Origin: Paenibacillus lemnae
Lineage (GTDB): Bacteria; Bacillota; Bacilli; Paenibacillales; Paenibacillaceae
Direction: 5' to 3'
Assembly (NCBI RefSeq): GCF_012933385.1
Contig: NZ_JABBPN010000011.1
Location: 1-64,000, forward strand
Length of the DNA stretch: 64,000 nucleotides
Every line of letters starts with the position of its first letter. Position 1 is the stretch's first letter. Positions 55,945-64,000 of the stretch are shown here, in pieces. The notes beneath the pieces are model-generated. The model saw only the letters and a program-made list of their open reading frames with translations, was not told the origin of the DNA and did not search any database. The position numbers were made by a program, and so were the translations under genes.

Positions 55945-57819
55945 ATGAAGAGTATGCCCGATCTGAACAACAGACCGTTGTCAGTTATGCATAGGATAAG
56001 CAGCCGTCTCCAGCGGCTGAAAGCAGCAGCCGGCAGGCGGAAACAGAATAACCAAGGTATATTCATATTCTCCCATGAGCAGGGCTCTGCTTTAGTGCTG
56101 GTGATGTTCATCGCACTATTATTTACGCTGCTGGGGGTCACTGTGCTCAGCGCAGCAGTAGGTGGAGCTCAGCGGGCTGAAACACGCAAGTTCGATGTTC
56201 AGACCCTTCATCTGGCCGAGAAGACCCTGGAGAAGACCGTGGCCACGATGACAGCCAAGCTGGAAGAGAAGGTGATGGAGAGTCGGGACTTCGGCCGTCA
56301 GGAGCTGGATAACAGGATTGATGCCTATCTGGCTGCCTTGAAGAACAATCCAGATGAGCTTCTCCCGGTCAACACGAATTTGTCAGAGGCAGATGGCCGG
56401 ATTCTGGATGTGGACTATGATCGGGTGATGGAGAACGGACAACTGGTCAACTACAAGGTCATGCTGACCGCTGAGGCGGAGGTGAACGGGGTACAGCGTG
56501 AACTGGAGCAGGAAATTGTATTTGATACCTTCCCGGATTTCCTGAAGTATACACTCGGATCGGAAGGCAATGTCTATTTGAATGGATCGCCTCAAATCAC
56601 AGGGAATATTTATGCTGGTAACAAGCTGTACATTCAGGATATGGCAGAATACCGTTATCAAGCATCGGAGAGGATAATGCGGTCTGAGCCGTTTGAGCTG
56701 ACGGGAGAAGCCCATGTACAGTCATTGGATGGAGTCATATACACCCAGAATGGACAGTCCGAAACGGCGGGGAAGCTGGATGAACAGCAGCGGAGTTGGA
56801 ACAATATGATTCCACTGAACCGCATTAAAATCAAGAATCAGAAGAAATTTGTTCAAGTGAATGTGACGGAGTCTTTCATCGATAAGGTGGAGGAATCACT
56901 GAACTTCCAGAGTGGAGGGAGCCTGCGGAACTCTATTCGAAACAGCCTGAAAGGCGGAAATTTGGGAGCATTCCTGCGGGGCTACCCTGCCCAGTACGAT
57001 GCTCCAGATCAGCCGGTGAAACCGGATGTACCTGATGTAGAAGGGGAGGCTCTGGACGATGCTGCCATTCCCGAGGATTTGAGCCCGGAAGAGCAGGAGG
57101 AATGGAGACTTCAGCAGGAGCAGCGGCGGGCTGAATGGGAAGAACGCAAACGTCTGTGGGAAGAGTATCGGGAGCTGATCCGCAGATTTACGGAGCCGCA
57201 GCGTTCCTTTGTATTCAAAGGAGACCTGGATGTTGACGGAGCGGAATTGAAAGGAATCCGAACGCAGCCGGGTTCCTGGTATGTCGTGGACGGGAATGTA
57301 AAGATCGATAACTACACCGATGAACCCATCGTAATCTCGGCGAACATGCTGATTACCGGATCATTGGAGATAAGGGGTAAGGTGCAGCTGAACTCCACGA
57401 TATTCGTATTAGGCACCGGGCTCGGGGAAGGTTCGTATGCCGCACTCGTGGAAGATGCATCTATTGATGGTCTGGGTGTTGTGCTGTCCAAAGGCTCGAT
57501 TCTGATTAACCGCTTTGATGCATTTCAGAATACGGCCCAGGAGCTGAATGCGTTCTTCTATACGGATGAAAGCGCGGAGCTCTACGGGGTGGGCTCCATC
57601 TTCACCCTTCATGGCGGCTTCTTTGCGAAGAAGGAGCTTACGGTTAATGCCGTACGAGGAAATGCTGCTCCTGGGAGCGGGGATATTCAGATTGATGCCG
57701 GCAGCGGGTTGGTGCGCTTTCAGGCAAGCTACGATGAGAATGTATACGAATCCCAGGCAGGGGCACTGCCCCGGGTGAACCAGATTAGTGTAAGAGTCGG
57801 GAACATCCGGCTTAAGTAG
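55945..57819 (+). CDS. Large PilX-like pilus-associated protein
   Basis: 624 residues. After a polar 50-residue stretch it has SALVLVMFIALLFTLLGVTVLSA (about residues 52-74), as in PilX-type proteins, but without a clear Glu+5 prepilin site. The body contains a coiled, highly charged segment (about 360-420, rich in E, R and Q) and a C-terminal beta-helix-like part (about 430-600). AGGAGG is 3 bases from ATG 55945 and 12 from ATG 55954, so the start is uncertain. Much longer than typical PilX. Third gene of the prepilin operon. Confidence 0.75.
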   Translation: MKSMPDLNNRPLSVMHRISSRLQRLKAAAGRRKQNNQGIFIFSHEQGSALVLVMFIALLFTLLGVTVLSAAVGGAQRAETRKFDVQTLHLAEKTLEKTVATMTAKLEEKVMESRDFGRQELDNRIDAYLAALKNNPDELLPVNTNLSEADGRILDVDYDRVMENGQLVNYKVMLTAEAEVNGVQRELEQEIVFDTFPDFLKYTLGSEGNVYLNGSPQITGNIYAGNKLYIQDMAEYRYQASERIMRSEPFELTGEAHVQSLDGVIYTQNGQSETAGKLDEQQRSWNNMIPLNRIKIKNQKKFVQVNVTESFIDKVEESLNFQSGGSLRNSIRNSLKGGNLGAFLRGYPAQYDAPDQPVKPDVPDVEGEALDDAAIPEDLSPEEQEEWRLQQEQRRAEWEERKRLWEEYRELIRRFTEPQRSFVFKGDLDVDGAELKGIRTQPGSWYVVDGNVKIDNYTDEPIVISANMLITGSLEIRGKVQLNSTIFVLGTGLGEGSYAALVEDASIDGLGVVLSKGSILINRFDAFQNTAQELNAFFYTDESAELYGVGSIFTLHGGFFAKKELTVNAVRGNAAPGSGDIQIDAGSGLVRFQASYDENVYESQAGALPRVNQISVRVGNIRLK

Positions 57820-57869
57820 CAGGAGCAGCAGAAGTCAGGCTGTGATCAATCGTTGTGTTTTATCACAAA

Positions 57870-57914
57870 AAAACGGGTTTCCCGCAAGATGATTCTTGCC
57901 GGGAAACCCGTTTT
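57870..57914. terminator. Bidirectional terminator between convergent genes
   Basis: AAAACGGGTTTCCCGCAAGA pairs with TCTTGC-C-GGGAAACCCGTTTT with one bulge. A and T tracts on both sides serve the pilX-like gene and the convergent surface-protein gene. Confidence 0.9.
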
Positions 57915-58002
57915 GGTGTTGACAAGGAATATTAATGGTGCAGCCCTCCGTGTTGTCATTCTAGTCTGCATGAAAAGGCTCAGATGAGGCTGCCTGTGCT
58001 GC

Positions 58003-61000
58003 CTAATAACGGTCGTCGCTGCTGAAGCCGCTGACCTTGATGGTTGCCGTGGCTGTAACGCTTTGAGTGCCGTTATTGTATTCAACGGTAACTCTTGCGA
58101 TTCCTTTCTTTAATCCCTGAATACGTCCTTCGGCATCCACAGAAACCACTTCGCTGTTGTCACTGCTCCATGTCAGATATCCATCCAGCAGATATTTTGG
58201 AAATTCGACAGGAAGGGTGTCCAGATTATCACTGTACAGATCCAGGGTATCACCCATGTTCAGGGAGGCATCAGCTAAGGCGAGCCCCTCCAGCACGGGT
58301 GTGATTTTAATATCGTGAGTGTCACTCAAATTATCTGCTGCCCAGTTGGTGCTTACATGAATTGTGACGCGGTCCAGGTCTTTCTTCCCGGTCAGAACTG
58401 CGCTGCGTCCATCTTGGGCTGGCTTCAGCCGGACATACTTCTCGTCTTCTGGATCAATCCACCATCTAAAGCCGTCAACTTCGTCGTCGGCTTCTGCAGG
58501 TTCAGTGGCAAGCAGGAGCGTAATGCTGCCGTTGACAGGCACACTGCCGGGTCCCTCGATAAAGATATTTTCCAGTCTCTGCTGGATGTTCAAGGTGTGC
58601 TTTGCCGTTATTGCCCCATCTGGCTTCAGGTCGGTCAAGACCGTTACCATGATTACGACCGTACCCTTTCTTAAAGCGGCGACTGTTACTTTGCTGCTGT
58701 CTGCAGGATCCGGCTCCAGCCTTACCATATCGGACATATCCAGCCCGCCCTGGTTCTCTACTTCCCAGCGGTAGCCCGTAACCCGTTCGCCGGTCGTCGT
58801 ATAGATCGCTTCCATCAGGGCGCTGTCTCTGGTCTTCATAGAATCCGGCCCTTTAACGGTGAGTCCGCGTTCAATTACGATGATTTCTACGGTCTTCCGG
58901 ATGCCGCTGCCATCAGCAGCAGCTGTTGTCACCTTCGCGGTTCCCGGTTTCTGCGCCTTGACCACTCCGTTCGTGACGGAAATTATACTTTGACCACCGG
59001 GTTCTATACTCCAGATCAGATCTTTATTGTCCGCATCCTCCGGCAGGATAACGGGTGTCAGCCTGTGCTCTGTTCCAACCAGCATCGTGGTTCCCTCCAG
59101 CTGAATGGCTTCAACCTTGATTACGGCGGTGAAGATAAGCTCATTAAACTCTGTTGACACCCTTGGACGCGGTTCTACAGGCTCTTCAATCGGCGGTTCA
59201 TTTGGTTCAGTACTAATTATGCCTTCAAAGGGATTGAGGGTAATACTGTAACTTCCACCCTCTGTCATTGAGTCTACGATGACAGTACCGTTGAAAGTTC
59301 CGTTAGACAGTTTAATATTTGCTTTTGGAGCGAGTATTGCACCTTGAAAATGGATGCCAGATACCTTGAGAGATACGGCTTGCTCAAAGTGAAAGAGAAC
59401 ACGATTCTGTTGTACATTGATTAACTCGTATCCTCCTGAGACTGATGCATTTGTTCCTTCAACGTTAACAATGACAGTAGATTTTTTAGGTGCCGTAATT
59501 ATAATTTTAGTTGCTTTACTGAGATCCGATGAATTGAGCTTAAACACATTGAGCTCGGGATTCTCACCTGTGAGTTCAATGGTATTCCATGGATGAACAA
59601 TTGACTGAGACGTTGGCTTCAGCAATCCGATGGATTTGGAAATAGCATAAATACGGGAGGCTGTTCCCGGAAAATCTACAGGGGATGCCTTTTCAACCTG
59701 GAATTCATGATCTTTCGGGAGTGTAGCAGTGCCGTTATATGCAGCTTTTCCGGTACTAATAGTCCCATTATTTAGGCTCAGATCTTTTCCTGCCACAATG
59801 GTATAGCTGTCCTTGGCTTCTGGACCCAATGAACCTCCGATGTTGAATCCACTTAGTGTAATACTTCCGCCGGCTGCCACTCTGCCTTCATTACTGAAGC
59901 TGGAACTTGAGAAATTAATATCACTAAGAGCAAATAAAGTATAGTCACGGGCGATGCCTAACGCTGACTTAGGTGTTGGATCTTCTGGGATGTCATCGCC
60001 AACACCATCCGGTAAATGAATGTCTTCATAATCGATTTTGGAGCGATTGAATAAATAGACACCTTTCACGTTAGGCTTTACTTTAACTGTGAAATCAATT
60101 TGCTGCGGCTGCTGAAGCTCGTAGAGCTGATTTCCATTTCTGCTCACGAGCTTATATTTTACATCCCCGAAAGCTTTCTTCAGAGTATAGCCTGATGACA
60201 AGCTGCCGCTTCTAACTGCTTCATCCGGCATCTCCAGAATTTCCAATCCTGGCGGGAAAGTTTCCTCATACTGAATGTCTGTGATGAACAGCTCCTCTGC
60301 TTTCTTGTCCATTAATTCAGACTCAACATATGGAACGTTCTTGGGTGTGATCGTATAGCTGATCGTGACCTCTTCTCCCCGCCGGACTTCATTATTAACA
60401 ACATTCTCGGAGAACGTTCGGGAGGTCTCCAGGTTGACGCTCACCTTCTCGATGTTGACGGTAATTGTCTCGGTCTTTATCGCTCCCTGCGCATCCCAGG
60501 CCGAAATCTCGATCGTTAATGTACCGCCATCCGGCAGCGGATTTGGAACCGTATGAGTAAAGGTCTCACCTGATAGTATGGCATTGTTATTAACACCAAT
60601 GGCCGAGAGCTCCTTGTCCCCGCTCTTAAACTTGATGCTGGTCTTTAAGTTTCGGTCTTTCCAATCCCAGTCATCAACTGTATAACTGACCACCAGTTCC
60701 TGAAGATAAGATGGCTTGGTGCTGTTGTCACTTGGCGTATGCACCGTGATTTCAGGAGCGTGATTGGACCCGGTAAAAGCACGGTACATCGTATTCACGA
60801 ACAGACGCTGCTCCCATTCCGGGAAGCTCTGAGTATGTCCGGTGCCGGAGTAGGTGACGTTGCCCTTAGAGTAGGTATAGTAATGATTCCAGCTGTCGTT
60901 CACATCCCGATCACTGCCTAAGATGTTGTACCAAGGGATGACCGTTTCGTCTTCCAGATCCAGCGTAAAGTACTGGTTATGTGTCCGGGTGACGGTATTA

Positions 61001-62448
61001 ATGGTTTTCTTGCCGGAAGCATCTTTCAGATTAAAAGGGTACTGGGTCAACAGTCCTTCATTCATTTGAACCACAGATGTTGAAGTGTTCGGCGCGTTGA
61101 GTCCCATATTCGTCATTGGTTTCACTTGTCCGGTGATTTCTTGAAAGTTCCGGGTCCAGCTGCTTGCTTCTTTGGTTCTGTAGATCGTGTCATGTGTGAA
61201 CATTGCACTTTGCTTGGTTTTCACAATGAAGTCTTTAACGCCAGCAGTGGCATCGTTATTCAATTCTGCGACTTGATTGTATACGTCTGCAAAACCAAAA
61301 ATCAGCATGTCATAAGTACCGTTCAAACCATAGTCATTCTTGGTACTCCAATTGTCCCGTACATAGGTGTTGAATTCATCCATTTTCTTGGTATCGATGA
61401 TAAGTTCATAATCGTCATTCTTGAGAAATCTTGGGTTCATATTATTGGTTTTCTTTAAGCTGCTGTGGTCGTTATTCGGCATCACCTGGAGTACACGGAC
61501 AACGGTCTTCTTATGCTGATAGTGTATGGAGCCGGTAACATAGTCTTTCAGCGGGTTGGCGTTCAGTTGCTCCACCACTTCAAGCTTCCAGTACAGCAGT
61601 CCTGAGTAGGTTTTCGGAAGCTTGTATTTGATTTCTCCGGTAGAAGCCTTATCCAGCGTGATCTGTGCAACGAGGTAAGGATCTGTATCACTCTGTTCAT
61701 GATCTTGTTTCTTCGCAGCAGGCATGGATATATCTACATTCATATGAAGCTTGACAGTAAGAGGCATGTCCTTCAAGGCTGCGGGTCTGTTAATATTGAA
61801 GCCAAAAGTCAGCTCGTCTCCGGCCTGGTACACCTTCTCGGAATCCGGCTGGCTGGTTACAGCCAGGCGAGGCCGCTGCTTCAGATTCCGATAATAGCTG
61901 GAATTTGGATCCTTCAGGGTGGTTTTGAGCGTGCTTATATCATCGAAGAATACAGCATGGCTGGTGCCAGAGCTTTGATAAGTTTTAAACCTTTTGTACA
62001 GCTTGCTGTCGCTGTTATGGCTCAGACTGTTGAAGCTAGGTTTATGAATGAACACGTACAGCCCTTTATCAAGATATTCTTTGATGATCTTATCCGCCTT
62101 CAGGTTTGTAATATCATTCATGACGGTCGCAGTTTTATGGTCGTTACCGGATACGCCGTCAGTGCTGTATGTGCCTTTACCTATGTACACAGCGTCGTAC
62201 AGTCCGTCGAGATCGGTCCGTAAAGCGACAAATCTCTTCATGCTCATCGTATCGACAAGAAATCCGTCATTTTGTGTTAAACTTAGGTCGCTGGTTCCAC
62301 TGTCTGTAATTTCAAGCAGACGAATGATATAACCGTTATTGTTAGCATCAACTTTAGTTTCGAAGTCCCTGATTAGGAAAAAAGTAAGGATAGGGAGCAA
62401 TACAATACAGAGCAGTACAGAAATCGCTTTACGGGTGACCCATTTCAT
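58003..62448 (-). CDS. Very large exported protein: DUF5057, choice-of-anchor A and Ig-like domains
   Basis: 1481 residues. A single N-terminal membrane segment (about 9-27) is followed by a DUF5057-type region (about 30-560, with LRLLEI-like YIIRLLEITDSG and FGFADVYN), Ig-like segments (about 570-830), a choice-of-anchor A domain (DYTLFALSDINFSSSSFSNEGR, VAAGGSITLSGFNIGG, about 860-1060) and three BIG2-type Ig-like repeats to the end (SIISVTNGVVKAQKPGTAKV; RIQGLKKGIARVTVEY). No LPxTG motif was seen. ATG 62448 follows AAAGGAGAG; a frame from 62496 begins upstream of it. Likely a surface adhesin-like protein; it lies between the prepilin operon and pilB but on the other strand. Confidence 0.8.
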   Translation of the reverse strand: MKWVTRKAISVLLCIVLLPILTFFLIRDFETKVDANNNGYIIRLLEITDSGTSDLSLTQNDGFLVDTMSMKRFVALRTDLDGLYDAVYIGKGTYSTDGVSGNDHKTATVMNDITNLKADKIIKEYLDKGLYVFIHKPSFNSLSHNSDSKLYKRFKTYQSSGTSHAVFFDDISTLKTTLKDPNSSYYRNLKQRPRLAVTSQPDSEKVYQAGDELTFGFNINRPAALKDMPLTVKLHMNVDISMPAAKKQDHEQSDTDPYLVAQITLDKASTGEIKYKLPKTYSGLLYWKLEVVEQLNANPLKDYVTGSIHYQHKKTVVRVLQVMPNNDHSSLKKTNNMNPRFLKNDDYELIIDTKKMDEFNTYVRDNWSTKNDYGLNGTYDMLIFGFADVYNQVAELNNDATAGVKDFIVKTKQSAMFTHDTIYRTKEASSWTRNFQEITGQVKPMTNMGLNAPNTSTSVVQMNEGLLTQYPFNLKDASGKKTINTVTRTHNQYFTLDLEDETVIPWYNILGSDRDVNDSWNHYYTYSKGNVTYSGTGHTQSFPEWEQRLFVNTMYRAFTGSNHAPEITVHTPSDNSTKPSYLQELVVSYTVDDWDWKDRNLKTSIKFKSGDKELSAIGVNNNAILSGETFTHTVPNPLPDGGTLTIEISAWDAQGAIKTETITVNIEKVSVNLETSRTFSENVVNNEVRRGEEVTISYTITPKNVPYVESELMDKKAEELFITDIQYEETFPPGLEILEMPDEAVRSGSLSSGYTLKKAFGDVKYKLVSRNGNQLYELQQPQQIDFTVKVKPNVKGVYLFNRSKIDYEDIHLPDGVGDDIPEDPTPKSALGIARDYTLFALSDINFSSSSFSNEGRVAAGGSITLSGFNIGGSLGPEAKDSYTIVAGKDLSLNNGTISTGKAAYNGTATLPKDHEFQVEKASPVDFPGTASRIYAISKSIGLLKPTSQSIVHPWNTIELTGENPELNVFKLNSSDLSKATKIIITAPKKSTVIVNVEGTNASVSGGYELINVQQNRVLFHFEQAVSLKVSGIHFQGAILAPKANIKLSNGTFNGTVIVDSMTEGGSYSITLNPFEGIISTEPNEPPIEEPVEPRPRVSTEFNELIFTAVIKVEAIQLEGTTMLVGTEHRLTPVILPEDADNKDLIWSIEPGGQSIISVTNGVVKAQKPGTAKVTTAAADGSGIRKTVEIIVIERGLTVKGPDSMKTRDSALMEAIYTTTGERVTGYRWEVENQGGLDMSDMVRLEPDPADSSKVTVAALRKGTVVIMVTVLTDLKPDGAITAKHTLNIQQRLENIFIEGPGSVPVNGSITLLLATEPAEADDEVDGFRWWIDPEDEKYVRLKPAQDGRSAVLTGKKDLDRVTIHVSTNWAADNLSDTHDIKITPVLEGLALADASLNMGDTLDLYSDNLDTLPVEFPKYLLDGYLTWSSDNSEVVSVDAEGRIQGLKKGIARVTVEYNNGTQSVTATATIKVSGFSSDDRY

Positions 62449-62496
62449 TATGGCTTCTCTCCTTTGATGGAACCTAGTAAATCGCTGGCAAATCAC

Positions 62497-62767
62497 AATG
62501 TTATAAACTGGATGTAAAAAGATGGTGTTGTAAATATTACCAAAGTATGATATATATCATTTTAGGTCAAATCTATCAGGTATTCAATACGAAAAGATGA
62601 AATTTTTATGGTTATAATTCACTATTAGCACTATAATTATATCATTATGTAAGTTTTATGTAGGGACTAAGGATATAGTTCTTTACAAGACTCTCATTTT
62701 CGAAAAATTAGGTTCAGCCTGAAGACCACACTCATTGGGTACCCAATATATATGGCATGGAGTGATC
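62497..62767. promoter_or_regulatory. Divergent promoter region between the surface-protein gene and pilB
   Basis: AT-rich 270-bp region without a gene. On the minus strand TTGACC (62570-62565), a 17-base spacer and TACTTT (62547-62542) form a plausible but imperfect promoter for the surface-protein gene. On the plus strand TATAAT occurs at 62631-62636 without a good -35. Confidence 0.35.
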
Positions 62768-64000
62768 ATGATGGCCATCGTAAAGAAAAAGCTGGGCGAC
62801 CTGCTGGTAGAGAACGGTGTTATTTCAGAGGAGCAGCTTCAGCAGGCGCTGGCTGAGCAAAGCAATAGTAAAAGAAAGCTGGGGGATCTTCTGATCTCGC
62901 AAGGATACATAACAGAGCAGCAGTTAATGGAAGTCTTGGAATTTCAACTGGGGATACCGCATGTCAGCCTGTTTAAATTTCAAATCGAGCCGGCTATTAC
63001 GCAGATTATTCCCGAGAGTATGGCCAAGCGGCATCAGGTACTGCCTTTCATGAAAGAGGGCGGTAAGCTGATGGTGGCGATGGCAGATCCTCTCGACTAT
63101 TTTGCGATTGAAGATCTCCGCATGACTACGGGGTTTCGGATCGAGCCGGCTATATCATCCCGTGATGAGCTTCAGCGCGCCATTGCACGCCACTACGGTC
63201 TGCGCGATTCGATGACTCAGATGATGGGGGAGCTTCCTTCGGAAGAAGAGTTCGAAGAGACGGAAATTACAGACGAAGCTTCGCCTATTGTGCGTCTGGT
63301 CAATCAAATGATTCAGCAGGCCGCACAGCTGAGGGCATCTGATATCCATGTTGATCCCGGTGAAAACAATTTGACCATTCGCTATCGCATCGACGGAGGT
63401 CTGAGGAATGAACGGATGCTTCCCAAGCAGATGCAGGGCTTTATCACGGCAAGGCTGAAGATTATGGCGAGGCTGAATATCGCAGAGCGGCGCCTTCCAC
63501 AGGATGGAAGGATCAAGCTGCAAATGGATTACCGGATGATCGATATCCGGGTCTCCACACTGCCTACGATGCATGGGGAGAAGATTGTGCTGCGTTTGCT
63601 GGATTTGACCAGCGGGGTACAGGCTCTGGACCGGTTGGGCTTCAGTGATCATAATTTCAAAGCCTTTAAGAGCGTGATTGAGCGCCCATATGGAATTCTG
63701 CTGATTACTGGACCTACGGGCAGCGGGAAGACAACCACGTTATACTCGGCTTTAAATCATCTGAATAAAGAGGATGTCAACATTATCACAGTGGAAGATC
63801 CGGTTGAGTATCAGCTGGAAGGCATTAATCAGGTGCATGTCAATTCTTCTATCGGCTTGACCTTTGCAGCTGGACTTCGCTCTATTTTGCGTCAGGATCC
63901 GAATGTCGTGATGGTCGGAGAAATACGTGACAGCGAGACGGCTGAGATTGCGGTCAGAGCCTCGCTAACAGGACATTTGGTGCTGTCTACGCTGCATACG
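62768..64000 (+). CDS. pilB: Type IV pilus assembly ATPase PilB/GspE, 3' end outside window
   Basis: Hexameric ATPase that powers pilus extension or pseudopilus assembly. 411 codons are visible and the frame runs off the right edge. The N-terminal MshEN-type domain has two related units (KKLGDLLVENGVISEEQL and RKLGDLLISQGYITEQQL), then the GspE-N2 linker, Walker A GPTGSGKTTT near residue 318, the Asp box TVEDPVEYQLEG and Walker B-like VGEIRD. ATG 62768, or ATG 62771 next to it, follows GGAGTGA. The prepilin genes upstream in the window make a type IV pilus context likely. Confidence 0.95.
   Translation, partial: MMAIVKKKLGDLLVENGVISEEQLQQALAEQSNSKRKLGDLLISQGYITEQQLMEVLEFQLGIPHVSLFKFQIEPAITQIIPESMAKRHQVLPFMKEGGKLMVAMADPLDYFAIEDLRMTTGFRIEPAISSRDELQRAIARHYGLRDSMTQMMGELPSEEEFEETEITDEASPIVRLVNQMIQQAAQLRASDIHVDPGENNLTIRYRIDGGLRNERMLPKQMQGFITARLKIMARLNIAERRLPQDGRIKLQMDYRMIDIRVSTLPTMHGEKIVLRLLDLTSGVQALDRLGFSDHNFKAFKSVIERPYGILLITGPTGSGKTTTLYSALNHLNKEDVNIITVEDPVEYQLEGINQVHVNSSIGLTFAAGLRSILRQDPNVVMVGEIRDSETAEIAVRASLTGHLVLSTLHT

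Overview
This 64 kb window looks like a chromosomal segment of a Paenibacillus-type, flagellated, low-to-mid GC Firmicute. The clues are the comF-flagellar gene order (comFA, comFC, yvyF, flgM, flgN, flgK, flgL, DUF6470, fliW, csrA, hag, flaG, fliD, fliS, fliT-like, then hpf, secA, prfB), an S-layer-homology protein, SigD-type promoters, and strong AGGAGG ribosome sites with frequent GTG/TTG starts. No rRNA, tRNA or CRISPR array was seen.

Layout. (1) 1-12.8 kb: competence genes (comFA is cut by the left edge) and the late flagellar operons. These include the FliW-CsrA-flagellin homeostasis set, SigD promoters before hag and flaG, and a CsrA-like hairpin in the hag leader. (2) 13.0-16.6 kb: a large secreted SLH protein with four tandem repeats of about 158 codons. 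(3) 16.8-31.9 kb: a cold-shock gene, then a 14-gene polysaccharide/glycan cluster. The cluster encodes a chain-length regulator, a BY-kinase, a full bacillosamine set (PglF, PglE, PglC and PglD-like), a GalNAcA-type dehydrogenase/epimerase pair, glycosyltransferases, a polymerase, a flippase and VanZ. It is framed by a 107-bp direct repeat made of the 3' end and downstream sequence of the cold-shock gene, which suggests the whole cluster is an inserted island. (4) 32-37.6 kb: hpf, secA, prfB (with the RF2 +1 frameshift) and a YitT-family gene. (5) 37.7-40.4 kb: two degraded transposase fragments bracketing a secreted HNH-nuclease toxin gene (split by one base) and its SUKH/SMI1 immunity gene. 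(6) 40.5-43.3 kb: a Fic protein and a membrane chemoreceptor. (7) 43.4-52.6 kb: arginine biosynthesis, argCJBDF then argGH, with an ArgR-type promoter, a structured leader before argB and palindromic repeats before argG. (8) 52.8-54.6 kb: an esterase and an APH-type kinase. (9) 54.7-64 kb: a prepilin/PilX-like operon, a convergent 1481-residue surface protein, and pilB running off the right edge.

How it fits together. Much of the window builds the cell exterior: flagellum, S-layer-type protein, polysaccharide/glycan, type IV pilus parts and a large adhesin-like protein. CsrA/FliW and possibly c-di-GMP (through the PilB N-terminal domain) are likely control points. The glycan cluster sits between flagellin/SLH genes and housekeeping genes, so it could make exopolysaccharide or glycosylate surface proteins; the sequence alone does not decide this.
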